Below are positions 33,095 through 44,898 of a stretch of 64,000 bases of DNA, piece after piece; the stretch's first letter is position 1, and each line of letters begins with the position of its first letter. This DNA is from Nipponacmea schrenckii (Eukaryota; Mollusca; Gastropoda; Lottiidae), in NCBI GenBank assembly GCA_030562195.1, contig JAUJPP010000005.1, positions 18,463,106 to 18,527,105 on the forward strand, given 5' to 3'. A program made the translations under genes and the position numbers. A model generated the notes under the pieces. The model was given only the letters and a program-made list of their open reading frames with translations, was not told where the DNA came from and made no database searches.

Positions 33095-33745
33095 TTTTTT
33101 GTAATTGTTGAGATAGAATAATTTGTAATGGTGGAGATGTAATTGTTGAGATAGAATAATTTGTAATTGTGGAGATGTAATTGTTGAGATAGAATAATTT
33201 GTAATGGTGGAGATGTAATTGTTGAGATAGAATAATTTGTAATTGTGGAGATGTAATTGTTGAGATAGAATAATTTGTAATGGTGGAGATGTAATTGTTG
33301 AGATAGAATAATTTGTAATGGTGGAGATGTAATTGTTGAGATAGAATAATTTGTAATTGTTGAGATAGAATAATTTGTAATTGTTGAGATAGAATAATTT
33401 GTAATGGTGGAGATGTAATTGTTGAGATAGAATAATTTGTAATTGTGGAGATGTAATTGTTGAGATAGAATAATTTTTAATGGTGGAGATGTAATTGTTG
33501 AGATAGAATAATTTGTAATGGTGGAGATGTAATTGTTGAGATAGAATAATTTGATGTAATTGTTGAGATAGAATAATTTGTAATGGTGGAGATGTAATTG
33601 TTGAGACAGAATAATTTGGAATGGTGGAGATGTAATTGTTGAATAGAATAATTTGTAATGGTGGAGATGTAATTGTTGAGATAGAATAATTTGTAATTGT
33701 GGAGATGTTATTGTTGAGATAGAATAATTTTGTTATTGTTGAATG
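33095..33745 (+). repeat. 38 bp tandem repeat, about 17 units
   Basis: Units GAGATAGAATAATTTGTAAT then GGTGGAGATGTAATTGTT, with some units shortened to 20 or 28 bp. Non-coding. Confidence 0.9.
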
Positions 33746-33749
33746 AGAA

Positions 33750-34638
33750 TAATTTGCTGTTGTTGAGTTAGAATGCTTTAAAAATGAAACAATTTGCTAT
33801 TGTTGAGTAAGATATATCAGTTACAATATTGTATTAACAATGAAATAATTGTTAACCTGAATTTTGTAAACAATAGTCCGTACAAGGCATCAGTAGCGCT
33901 CTAAAATCTAGACTTGCCTGGTACCTGAAAGTTTTGCGATACTTGATGGACGTTAACATCACATGTCTGACGCTGTTAATTAAATGTTAGCAGTACGGTT
34001 ATGAATCATTTTTCCAGTTTTTGGGCGTAAACAACATAATTAAGGTTAATAATGAAGAGACAATTGATTTTATCTGTCGACAAATGGAATATCAGGCGTT
34101 GACTATTGAGAGCAGAGGTAATTACAATAAGTCTTATGATTAACCTAACATGAAAATAGAGTACTGGACCGATTTAGGCTACTGGTATAGAAATATTTGA
34201 ATATTAATCAAGGTGTCAATCACAGTAATTAATGGTTATACATCAATTAACGCTCTTTGTTCATTATCATCGCTTCATTGACGTTAATTAGCTTTGAGTA
34301 ATCTCAATTACATTATTTAGCCAGGCGAGGTGGTAATATCTAATAATACATTCTTAATTAAAATCGACTGAATTAAAACTCTCGATATATTTCCAATTAA
34401 TTATATAGATTACTTCACCAGTTAGCATTGCGGACACACAGTGAAAACAATAGATAGACCAGCCATTGTTAGGAGGTTTAATGATTGAAAAAGGACAAAG
34501 ACAGTGACATTAATTACTGCTCTAGGACGACAATTTTTGTTATAATATAATTGAAAATTAACCCAATCTACTTCATAGTATAACGAGTGTTCTTTGAGAT
34601 AGTTCAAAGAGGGGGAGATACGTTTGTTGGATGTAACC
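33750..34638. other. Region upstream of the homeobox gene
   Basis: AT-rich. No TATA or initiator element could be placed with confidence. It presumably contains the 5' UTR and promoter of the homeobox gene. Confidence 0.4.
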
Positions 34639-34672
34639 ATGGACAAAAACGATCAGATTTCTAGACTGAAAG
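34639..34672 (+). CDS. Homeobox gene exon 1 (34 nt)
   Basis: ATG in a good context (AACCATGG) encodes MDKNDQISRLK and ends AAAG|GTAGGT in phase 1, exactly the phase that exon 2 needs. An in-frame TAG lies upstream. The short exon makes this the least certain part of the gene model. Confidence 0.6.
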
Positions 34673-37600
34673 GTAGGTTTGTTTATACCAAATAAGTTCT
34701 CACTTGTAGGAACCCAAGATGCTGACATATCCAACGCAACCTTCAATTGAATCGTGGTGAATATTTCTTGAATCTTAAACGACAACTTCGTGTGGAAGGC
34801 AATGACCGAAACGGGTGATTCTATCGATGGAGTGGAATTTATCTAGGTAGATTAAACCTGTAGCCATTCTTTACTGATCACCGATGTTAACTTGAAAAAA
34901 CTTGTAACATTATGGTGCCAGTTGTATGTATCTGTTTTGCATGTTAATGGTAAACTGGTTGACTATTCATGCCGTTTATTAAAAGACTGAAGACTATCCA
35001 GTAATTTATTGGGCCATGTTGCATGTTATGCACCTTTCAGGCTAGAATTCAAATTGTTTTCGTATACAGATCGAATAAGCATGACGAAGATTCTGTCGAT
35101 GATAATCTCTGGGTAGATATAATGTACCATTCTTAAGATCACCGATGTTACTTGACAATATTCAAATTATTGTGAAAACAGTTGATGATGATCGTTTTGC
35201 ATGAAGGTAGGTTGATTTCCATAGCCTTTATAACAAGACTAAAGACATATCCACGCAATTCAATTGTTGCTTTATGGAATTTCAGTTGAATTAAAGCGTA
35301 TTACGATCAAATACTCTACGTGATTATCGATTAGATACCTGGGCCGTATCATGTTTATACCCATATTACAAATTAATATTTTTGTTGATCCAGATGTTAT
35401 TTCAGCTTAAAATTATTAAAGGGAAGACGGCTTAATTCGGATTCAGTTTTATGGAAGCGTATTACTCAAGAACTCTACTGATATATCAAGATACCCCGTA
35501 TCGTTTAACCTCAATGGCCTCAAATAATATTTTTTTATAATTTATTTCATTGAAAATTATTAAACGGGAAGACGGCTTAACAGGACAGAAATATGATTCT
35601 GTAGAACCCTTTGAAAAGGCTGCAAGTTGCGGAAAAGTAGGACGCAATACTCCATTCATTTCATTCATAAATTGTGTATGTAAGTTAGTTATCAGTCTGA
35701 TTAAACAAATAGATACTAACACAGCTGGGAATAATTAGTTTTCACGATCAATACCATTAACTCGCCATTTAACTAACACGTGTTACCTATCTTACATTAC
35801 AATTTGTTGGACAATTCACGACTTGCTGTCTCGATTTTCTTTTTTCGTGTAAGCTAATTTTGTGAAGGACAGATTCGCCATTCGTTTGACCCATTATCTT
35901 TGTGTTAGCAACAGGAAATTTTTTTAGCTAAGCCAATCAGTAATAGTGTCCACGACTCACCATCGAAATTTTAGTCTTCAAATCCACGTGTTCCAATATT
36001 ATCCGCGTCAAATGATTCATAACGTCCTTCCTGTACAGTACTGTGTACATGTTATCATCATACACGTTCTAATGTGTAGCCGATCATATATACTAGTCTT
36101 AGTGATAAACAAACACATTCTACAGTGTAGTCGATCATACGTACTCTTAGTAATAACTCATACACCTTCTACTGTGTAGCCGATCATACATACTCTTAGT
36201 GATAACTCATACACCTTCTACTGTGTAGTTGATCATACATGCTCTTACTGATAACTCATACACCTTCTACTGTGTAGCCGATCATACATACTCTTAGTAA
36301 TAACTCAAACACTTTCTACTGTGTAGACGACCATACACACTCTTAGTGATAACTCATTCACCTTCTACTGTGTAGTCGATCAAACATACTCTTAGTGATA
36401 AGTCATACACCTTCTAATGTATAGTCGTTCATACACATTCTTAGTGATAACTCATTCACCTTCTACTGTGTAGTCGATCAAACATACTTAGTTATAACTC
36501 ATACACTTCTACTGTTAGCGATCATACAACTCTTAGTATAACTCAACCTTCTACTGTAGTAGTCGATCATACATACTCTTAGTGATAACTCATTCACCTT
36601 CTACTGTGTAGTCGATCAAACATACTTAGTTATAACTCATACACCTTCTACTGTATAGTCGATCATACACACTCTTAGTGATAACTCATTCACCTTCTAC
36701 TGTGTAGTCGATCAAACATACTCTTGGTGATGACTCATACACGTTCTTAAATAGTCGCTAATCATACATGCCCTTTGTAATTACCCATACACGTTCTGAT
36801 TTATAGAGAATACATGCAATACAATCCCTTGACTGTTGTAACTGGTAACCGTATGGGTCGTAGTCACTTATACATGGCCTGAATTGTGATGCACGTCTAT
36901 GCAACCACTATGGTCTTGCACATGTTAATTTGTTATGAAACTCACAAATGTTATTTTACAAGCTGAAGGTATACATGACGCATGGATATTAATTTAATAA
37001 GGAAATCAGAACAGTTGCGTGAATATAATGATTCTAAAAAAATTTAACCTATCATTATATTTTTCAGATTATCAAGTCAAAAGTCGTCCTAAAAGAATCC
37101 GGTCATATTTTAGTCCCACCCAGATTAACAAAATGGAAGACATGTTTGCAGTGGACCAGTTTCCAGATAAAGATCAAATAAAACTACTTTCCTCATCTCT
37201 AGACATTGGTGAACGATCTTTAATGGTTGGTAACTGTTTGTTAAGGTGTCCATCTAAAACCACGTCTAACTGAAACATCAGCTTCTACTGCAATCAGACT
37301 TTTGTTAAATTGTCATCTGCCACTTTTTTTCAGTGGAATCTAAGGAATTTGAGAATATATATCTACCCAGTCCAATTACCAACGCTATCTTTTCTACATC
37401 AGCTTTGACTAGAAACTGATGCTAACCATCTCAAATAAATTCTTTGAAATGTTTGAATACTATAAGTTCTTCGATAACTACCAAGATTCGAGTCATACAC
37501 AAGTTGTCCATCTAGAATAGTCTAGATACTCCATATATTTGCCACAATCACAATTAATTCCATATACATCACTTTTCTTCAGGTATGGTTTCAAAATCGA

Positions 37601-38548
37601 AGAGCAAGACAAAGAAAAGCGAGACCAGAAGCCAACCAAGAATTGTTAGAACTGAGGTCATCGAAATCGTATCCCCAATCCAGTGGCTATACATTCGAAA
37701 CAATGGCACCATGTATGCAAATACTTCAGGATATTAAAAGAAAGGGAGAAGATACCATCGAACGCATCTCGTTCGATTCTCAACAGATCGCCCCACCGAG
37801 TAATGAAACATCGCCGACAAGAAGCAATAGAATAAGCAATAGAATGAGGCTTTCAGAAACGACTCCTAGTTGGCATAAAACACAATCAAACAGCCCCAAG
37901 AAGCAACCGATGAAAGTTTCAAGTAAACAATCGATAGACAAAGGAGACTTTCATTCGCCCAAGCCGAAACGTCAGCGATCACTGCGTTCGTCAGATGAAA
38001 ATTCTCCAAAACCCGGCATCAAGTGTTCGAACTTTACAGACGATTATAAATTGATGGTATCGAACTACCAATACCAGGAGTCGCCTGCTTTCAGAAATCT
38101 TTATAAAACACCTAGTCCGCTATCTAAAAATAGCTCTCTTCTCTCGCTTTCACCTGACGACAATACAATACTAAATTTATGTAAAAGGGACGCAGAAAAG
38201 GGTTCCAGTGCTAGTTCTCCAATATTGTTATCACCAGAAAAAACACCCCAAAAACCTGCATCTCTTCAGCCTTCTGAGATGTACCCTCATTGGAACCCAC
38301 ATTTAGCATATGGTTGCCCACCGGAATTTCCTCCAATGCCATCTCCAGCCGTAGTGCAATACTATGCAGCTTTATATCACTTTCACATGAGCATGGAAGC
38401 TCAGTATGGAGAGGTCATGAAGAGTCAAATGACTTCATTTCCAGGACTCCCACCTCCATTTCCAGTACCTGAAATGGAAACCTTGCATGGAAACATACCA
38501 GGAAAAGATAGGGAGATTTCGGAATCTGAGCTTACAGACAAATCGTAA
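34639..38548 (+). CDS. Divergent homeodomain transcription factor (3 exons)
   Basis: Exons 34639-34672, 37068-37225 and 37583-38548 join in phase to 385 codons plus stop. The homeodomain spans residues 19-78. It has R5, F8, F20, W48, F49, Q50, N51 and R53 in the canonical places but methionine instead of leucine at position 16. Helix 3 is SLMVWFQNRRARQRKAR. The remainder is a long Ser/Pro-rich tail with a basic patch (PKPKRQRS) and a Pro/aromatic C-terminal part. It should bind DNA in the nucleus with Q50-type (TAATTG-like) preference, by family knowledge. It has no paired domain, LIM domain or POU domain, no TALE insertion and no hexapeptide that I can see, so its class is unassigned. A fast-evolving lophotrochozoan homeobox is the likeliest reading. 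Confidence 0.8.
34800..35265 (+). repeat. Duplicated segment in homeobox intron 1
   Basis: The sequence around 34,810-35,000 (TCTATCGATG, CTTTACTGATCACCGATGTT, CTGTTTTGCATG, GACTGAAGAC-ATATCCA) recurs diverged at about 35,093-35,265. A shorter repeat, AAAATTATTAAA-GGGAAGACGGCTTAA, occurs at 35,411 and 35,553. Confidence 0.6.
36040..36785 (+). repeat. 49 bp tandem repeat, about 15 units, in homeobox intron 1
   Basis: Units ACTCTTAGTGATAACTCATA then CACCTTCTACTGTGTAG and CGATCATAC. A more diverged or shortened patch sits at 36,485-36,555. It lies about 300 bp upstream of the homeodomain exon. Confidence 0.9.
37068..37225 (+). CDS. Homeobox gene exon 2 (homeodomain helices 1-2)
   Basis: The acceptor is TATATTTTTCAG. 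It encodes residues 13-64 from YQVKSRPKRIRSYF to IGERSLM. The donor ATG|GTTGGT is weak, but a neighbouring GTAACT would break the homeodomain, so the family alignment decides for GTTGGT. The split between positions 46 and 47 is a very common homeobox intron site. Confidence 0.85.
37583..38548 (+). CDS. Homeobox gene exon 3 (helix 3 and C-terminal tail)
   Basis: The acceptor is TTTTCTTCAG. It starts VWFQNRRARQRKAR (residues 65-78) and continues open for 321 codons to TAA. The tail has Ser/Lys-rich stretches, possible SP/TP phosphorylation sites, and a Pro-rich end (PPEFPPMPSP, PGLPPPFPVPE). Confidence 0.9.
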   Translation, partial: VWFQNRRARQRKARPEANQELLELRSSKSYPQSSGYTFETMAPCMQILQDIKRKGEDTIERISFDSQQIAPPSNETSPTRSNRISNRMRLSETTPSWHKTQSNSPKKQPMKVSSKQSIDKGDFHSPKPKRQRSLRSSDENSPKPGIKCSNFTDDYKLMVSNYQYQESPAFRNLYKTPSPLSKNSSLLSLSPDDNTILNLCKRDAEKGSSASSPILLSPEKTPQKPASLQPSEMYPHWNPHLAYGCPPEFPPMPSPAVVQYYAALYHFHMSMEAQYGEVMKSQMTSFPGLPPPFPVPEMETLHGNIPGKDREISESELTDKS

Positions 38549-38929
38549 TATTCTCGGGTTAATGTTTCAGTTGATATTGCTGAGCGAGGAACAAAAATAT
38601 GTCGCATCCAACATGATACGAAACTACATGCTGAGCTATCATAAGTTTTGTCCAATGCGGCTTTATCATAGTTTTATTAACCTTGCCCGACCGACATCGC
38701 AGAAAGAGATCCATCATACAAATTTGCGTAATAAGTTCAGTATGGTAGATTTTGTAATCCAAAAAATCGGAGAGTACATACACCTCAAACAGAGGAACTG
38801 GATAAAAAGGCAAATGAGTTAACTTGTTTGTTCTTCTAAAATTGTATATCGTCGATTATGATACTTTTACCGTGGCTCTAGTGATTGTTTTTGTTATTTT
38901 TAGTATCTATATAATATATAAATATATAT

Positions 38930-38935
38930 AATAAA
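38930..38935 (+). terminator. Polyadenylation signal of the homeobox gene
   Basis: AATAAA about 380 nt after the stop codon, following a TA-repeat stretch. It is the first AATAAA I see downstream. Confidence 0.5.
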
Positions 38936-39299
38936 TTTTGTTTAAACCAAGTAATACTAATTGGGAATATCGTTCTAGAGACATAAGGAAATCACTATTT
39001 GTTCTAAGCATAGTTTCAGTGAGGCTGCTTAGCGGCATAAATTAAGCAAGTAATAATCGAAACCACAAAACGAAATCCCCCCCCCCCCAAAAAAAAATTA
39101 TATGGACAAAACATTGCAGCGAATAATTTTACACATGATTAAATATATTAAACAAAGGAGATTATTTCAGAATGAAACAGGGGTATTAGAGAAATTAAAA
39201 ACAGAACATGCCCAACCTGACGTCGCTGGTGCACATCATACACAAGCAGAAAGGCATAGCCAAAACAAACAGTGACCAATGATAAATCATCAATGGTTC

Positions 39300-40350
39300 A
39301 AGGAAAGCAACCGATATTTTGGTCTATATTTGATGTCTGAAATTACACTTTCTTTCAGATTTAGTGAGATAATGAGAGACTTTAAAGGTAGAAGAATATT
39401 TATTAAAATAGTTGCTTCGTGTGCAGTGACAGTCAAATGGATGTTAATAAAAAGTAGTGCTCTACTGGTCTACTGGTCGTTTGATCTGATAAAGGGAGGG
39501 AACTGCTCATGAAAGTTATGGATTCAGACCAGTAAAACATTTTATTCTAACGAATGAAAAAACGTACTTTACTTAGAAATCCTCTTTCCCCCTTCCTTCT
39601 GGGTTTTTTGCTTGTCCATTTGACTTATCTTTTGTCTAGATTTGGAATTTGATGTCTGAAATTGCATTTTCTGTCCTAAGTCTGAGATAATGAGAAATTT
39701 AATTGGCGGAAGGTTATTTCTAAAAATAGTAGTTTTGCGTGCAGTGACAGTCAAGCGGATATTAATAAAAATGTAGTGGTCTGCTTTCATTTTGACGAAT
39801 TTAAATTTTCTTGCTCATTCTATATTGAATTTTTGTACAAAAATCAAATATTGGCCAGGCCTTCATGCGGCATATTGGATAGTTTACTACGAGGTTTCTG
39901 GAAAAAGTTATAGAAGGTTGAATTTAGTGATTAAACATGAAAACAGAGCGAATGATATAGGACTTAAACATTTATGCTTATGATTGTGTAGGAATTTAGT
40001 TCGGGCTCTTTCTACCTCGCCTTTGGTGTTGCATGTCTATTTTTGACCAAATTTTAGTTCAGGTTTCATGTCTGAAATTGCACTTTCGTTCAGATTTTGT
40101 AAGACAATGAGAGATTTGAAAGGCGGACGGAAGAACATTTCTAAAAACAGTGGTTTTGTGTGCAGTGACAATCAAGTGGTTGTTGATAAAATTTAGCGCC
40201 CTACTTTCATTTTGACTAGTTTAAAATTTTCATGATAACTTTTTTATTTTGTACAGAAACCATTGGCTCACATTTTGACATATTGGAAAATTTGCAACAA
40301 AATTTCTAGAAAAAGTTATAGAACGTAGAATTACAGGCTGCAACATGGAA
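39300..40350 (+). repeat. Three clustered copies of the 1.5 kb MITE family
   Basis: The conserved core (CTGAAATTGCATTTTCTTTC-like, then GAGATAATGAGA, then CAGTGACAGTCAA and AAGCGGATGTTAATAAAA-like) recurs at about 39,330-39,450, 39,650-39,770 and 40,070-40,190. The copies are in the same orientation and each keeps flanking element sequence. Open frames inside are not genes. Confidence 0.7.
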
Positions 40351-40732
40351 ACAGGTGGCAAAGGAAAATATCCACTTTTAACAATCCCCTAATTATGACT
40401 TGGCCCAATAATCCTTATGGGATATTTGTTCGTGTTAGATGATGATGAGAACATATTCTCATAAAAGCAATGGCCTAGGTCACAAAGTAAAGATTTTTTT
40501 ATCTAGGTGCAAGTTAAAGGTTAGGATAATTAGTTATGGAAATATTATCTATGGTTGTATCATTTTTCAACTGAAATAGCTGAAAATATAAGAATCAACG
40601 TTCTTCTACAATATCAATAATCTTCTAAAGAGAAAAACAAAATATGTTTATGTACCTACAAGATTTTAAGAAGCATTATAAAGAGTCAATGTAGTAAATT
40701 CAAAATAAAAGAAGTCAGATATCTTTAGGTTA

Positions 40733-41123
40733 TTGAGGTTTGAGTCTACCATGAACTAGGATATTACTGAGATTTTTAATTTCGTTTGTAAGCTGTAACA
40801 AGTTTCTCGCTGTAGATATGAGGCGGAGAGGGGCATTACTGGCAGTATGATTGTAGGTGGTAACAAATGGTATTATATCATGTTGGATATTTAGGCCATT
40901 GGGGTATACAGGTTGAAGTTGGTCCATCCAATAACTCTTGCGTTCTCATATTCTTTTTTTGCTTGATGTTTGGCATAGGCTGTAGCTTTTCATTTGACAT
41001 AATCAACAAGTCTTCAATGGAATGGTCGTGTTGGTTGAAGTGATTAGGTGGGCATGAATTGTTCACAAAATTCAACCTACCATTACTTGGTATCTGGTCA
41101 GAATGTATATATATCATAACCAT
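40733..41123 (-). pseudogene. Retroelement ORF fragment, possibly Penelope-like GIY-YIG end
   Basis: Read on the - strand, NHFNQHDHSIEDLLIMSNEK and KQKKNMRTQELL are followed, after a frame change near 40,930, by MDQLQPVYPNGLNIQHDI. The order HFN..H...D....EK..., KQ....E..W...L.....GLN is that of the C-terminal nuclease-like region of GIY-YIG-bearing retroelements. The rest of the element is missing. The element class is uncertain. Confidence 0.5.
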
Positions 41124-41349
41124 GAAATTGTTAAGTTAAGCTAATCGATAGAAGACCAGTCCCAGATATAAACATATTTAAAATATGTATATTTAAAATC
41201 TCAGGTCCAAACCAAACAAAAAGCACACAAAAACGAAAAAAGGCGGAGAAAGTGATGCCGAAAAATATAACTTCATTCATATTGAACTTGCTGTGGCGGC
41301 GGCAGTAGGGATGTAGGGAGTTCATTCACCGCGGTGATCATTGAGCAAG

Positions 41350-41620
41350 TCAAAATTAGAGTAGACTTCATTTTATTAACCTCCGCTTGACTGTCAACGC
41401 TCACAAAACGACAATTTTACAATTATTCTTCCCCGTGTACATCTCTCACCTTTTCACAAATCTGAAAGAAATTTCAATTTTAGACATCAAAAATGGTCAA
41501 AAAATAGGCATACAAAAAACCTATAAGGTTAGGCAGAAAGATGATTGATTAAAAATAGCACGGACTATATTCGCTTACAATCAGTAGCACAGAATGTTTT
41601 GCTGGACTGATTTCTAAATT
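41350..41620 (-). mobile_element. MITE-family copy, inverted
   Basis: Contains the reverse complement of the family core (CCTCCGCTTGACTGTCAACG, TTTCAATTTTAGACATC) and faces the copy at 41,630-42,090 head to head. Confidence 0.6.
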
Positions 41621-41629
41621 AGATTAGAA

Positions 41630-42090
41630 GGACTCAGACCACAAAAACATTTTATGCTAATACGAATTTAGTCCGTTCTATTTTTAGAAATCCTCTTTCC
41701 CCCCTCCTTTGGTGGTTTTTGCATGCCCATTTTTGGTCTAGATTTGAAATTTGATGTCTGAAATTGCATTTTCTTTCAGAATTTCTGAGATAATGAGAAA
41801 TTTAATTGGCGGAAGGTTATTTCTAAAAAAAGTGGTTTTGTGTACAGTGACAGTCAAGCGGATGTTGATAAAATGAAGTGTTTTACTTTCATTTTGTTTA
41901 GTTCAAACTTTTCATGGTCATGCTATATTGGAATTTTGTACAGAAACCAAGTATTGGCCAGGCTTTCATGTGACATACAGGAAAGCTTTCAACGAGATTC
42001 CTGGAAAAAGTTATGGAAGGTTGAATTTCGTGATTTAAAATTGAAACAGATGGCAATTGAATTGGCGGACTGAGTCCAGAATTTAGAATA
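41630..42090 (+). mobile_element. MITE-family copy, longest in the window
   Basis: Begins GACTCAGACCACAAAAACAT and runs through the full core to GGAAGGTTGAATTTCGTGA. Together with the inverted neighbour it forms a composite palindrome. Confidence 0.6.
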
Positions 42091-42099
42091 TAGTCATCG

Positions 42100-43550
42100 G
42101 TCGCCTCCCTTGAACCAACCATTGAAATTGATCAGACAAGGTCATTTATTTTTCTACATTCGTGCACTATCATTATCATAGAATGTTTTGAATCCGCATT
42201 ACGAAATCAGACACATGTCCACTGAGTAAGGCTGCCTCTTTGTGTACGCCAAGTAGAGGGTGGCTGGCACCGCAAATGAAAAATTAGCTGGTTATTGGAT
42301 TCAAACATTCATGACATTTAAAGGAAGTCTTCATAAATTTCCAATAACGGGTCTGTTTTGTGTTTTTACAAACGATGTATGTATGTAGTATGTAATATTT
42401 AAACTTTTACAAATCTTCCAATATGTCAATGTAATGTTTTTGTGTTTCGCTTCATGTTTAAAAAGTTCGAGATAATCGGCTATGTAGGTCTATGTGTAAA
42501 TATCAATCAACTAGATCACAAATTTGTACTCGATTCAAGATGGCGTCTATGTAGTTTTTCAAAATATCAACAATTGATTGTGGACTGTAACTATCAAAGT
42601 TATGCATTACAAACTTGGTCTAAATAGTCAGTGACCAATATCAAATTTGAGAAAGGGTGTGAATTGGATCCATCAATTCAAGTGTTGAATTTCTTTTACA
42701 TGCAAAATATTGAAAAGAAATTGAGAATGCTACTTTACTTTGTTTACACGATTCCTAATCCGAGAAAAAGTATTGCGTCACACCTTATACAATCTATTTC
42801 GTGATTTAATTTTGGTAACTTGTTCAGGGACCTTATTTTCAAAAACTTAATTTAACTTTAATGTGCCAGTAAAATATCAATCACTAACGTTGATTTTATA
42901 TTTTGTTTTTTATCCAATCTGACTACTCTATTAAATTCTGGATTTTTTTTCTTAGTAACGTTTCTTAGATTAAAGGACATGTAGTTGTATATGATTGTTC
43001 CAGGCATTAATAATGAAGTGAAAAAGAATTGAAACAAATTCACAAAAAAATAATAGTTGCTTTTAAAAGTTATAGTAAATATGAGTGATTTTTTTAAATC
43101 ATTTTTATCTTCTCCAGACTTTTCAGACAGAATTTGGTTACAATTTATAATTATTATTGGTGGTACTAAATTTTCTCCTCTGCCTGTGTTTCATTTACAC
43201 GTGGTTTTACATCCACTTTCATCTAACAAAAGCCATAACACTTCTGCCCTTGCCAATTATTATTATGAAAAGATGTGTTTACAATTCGAAGTTATTGTAA
43301 AAGAAGGCACAAAGTTACACTTAAAGTTATAAGGACGTACTGAATCCATACTAAATTAGAGAGTTAGAATTAATTGCCGAAAATAGCTGGGGGGGATTCT
43401 AATCTGAAAATGTGGTGACCGTGGAAATCTTTTCTCATTCCAGTTTAACCAGCCGTAAATAAGAAAAATCCTCGAAAGATCTATTCAATGTAGCAGAAAC
43501 TGTTTTATCTTTGGTCAAAGTCAAGAGTGAATCTCTTTTTGTGGGGCTAT
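42100..43550. other. Intergenic DNA with one MITE relative
   Basis: Contains a relative of the CCTTATTCT MITE at about 42,832-42,970. The open frame at 43,057-43,332 is of unrecognised sequence and has no supporting splice or homology evidence. Confidence 0.4.
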
Positions 43551-43555
43551 CACAT

Positions 43556-43920
43556 CTCAGACTGAACCATTCGCTTATGAAGTAATTTAAATTGTGTTTA
43601 CCTAGACTGAACCATTCGCTTATGAAATGATTTAAATTTTGTCTACCTAGACTGAACCATTCGCTTATGAAATGATTTAAATTTTGTCTACCTAGACTGA
43701 ACCATTCGCTTATGAAATGATTTAAATGTTGTTTACCTAGACTGAACCATTTGCTTATGAAATGATTTAAATTTTGTCTACCTAGACTGAACCATTCCCT
43801 AATGAAATGATTTAAATTTTGTCTACCTAGACTGAACCATTCGCTTATGAAATGATTTAAATTTTTTATTCCTCGACTGAACCATTCGCTTATGAAATTA
43901 TTTAAATTTTGTCTACCTTA
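43556..43920 (+). repeat. 45 bp tandem repeat, 8 units
   Basis: Units CTAGACTGAACCATTCGCTT then ATGAAATGATTTAAATTTTG and TCTAC. Confidence 0.95.
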
Positions 43921-44751
43921 TGTTTTTGTCTCCTGGACCAACTTATTGATATCATTAGAGGATTTCGATTGCAGAGTGGGAAGAGGGGGACTCAAGTGGT
44001 CACATATTATAGTTGGGCGCGTAACAAAGATGGTCGTCGGAGCAGGATAATTATGTATGTATAAAATACTGGTTGCATGCCAAGCTTAACAAGTTTAAAA
44101 TATTCTTTGATGTATGGTGCTAACCGAGTTTGGAACCGGTGAATCACTGAAGTTTTATTTAGCAGTGAATTCTACCAGTGCCAAGAGCAGTTTTAGCAAT
44201 TCAAGTCTAATTTGATAAAGGTGGTGTCTGAAAAGTACGTCAGCAGCTTGTAATATTTGATCATTACAATCTATTCGAGGATGATTGACCTAATTTGTAG
44301 ACCATAAATTCAACTACAATGAAAGTCAGTTACGGGTGAGAAACCTGGCATGTTGAAACATTGTTGTGTTCCGTCTAATCTTCATCCAACCAAAACAACA
44401 TACACTTCAGTTATACAAATGCCACAAAGACCCTCTCTGCTGGACGTAGTGTAATATATCGAAATTCGATGACATTTTAATTCGATTTGAATATTCATCA
44501 AGTGAAAATTCGAGTGTGAACTCTTCATTAATCGAAACTTAAACCATTGAAGCTTATCGGGGGCAGAATGCGTCACAACCTTTGAAGATGCATTTTCCTG
44601 GGTAACAAAAGAGGTGTGAACAATCCCCCATTGAAAGATCTACTAAAGCTATACCACTCCTGTTATTACAGCATAATGGGTGTTTCTTGACAAGCTGACT
44701 TCCGGCTAACAATGTATGACACCGGAAGACCACGGAACACAAGGTTTACAC

Positions 44752-44898
44752 CGTGAATTCTACCAGTGCCATTCACTGTCGAACCGTTTCCTAAAACCAT
44801 TTCACGGCATGAAATCATCTTATTGATTGTCCACTGTGATTTAACGCCAGAACCACCAACATCAATATCACCATCCAAAACAACTTTATCACTAAAAC
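44752..44898 (-). CDS. Candidate exon C of an unidentified - strand gene
   Basis: Acceptor ACTTGTAG, 147 nt open, donor ACG|GTGTAA (phase 1 in and out). It encodes FSDKVVLDGDIDVGGSGVK, then SQWTINKMISC and VLGNGSTVNGTGRIH. Its entry phase joins the exit phase of candidate exon D. The GSGVK part aligns with AGVKWSG at 51.85 kb and EGIKRSG at 48.0 kb. The protein family is not recognised. Confidence 0.45.

Noticed and set aside
35486..35738. Mirror open frames on both strands in homeobox intron 1
   Set aside because: Part of a locally duplicated non-coding segment (compare 35,411), with no splice sites in phase with exons 1 and 2.
37226..37231. Alternative donor GTAACT after homeobox exon 2
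   Set aside because: It would insert bases between homeodomain positions 46 and 47 and shift the frame of VWFQNRR.
43057..43332. 91-codon open frame, + strand
   Set aside because: No homology recognised, no neighbouring exons or polyadenylation context. Could be chance.
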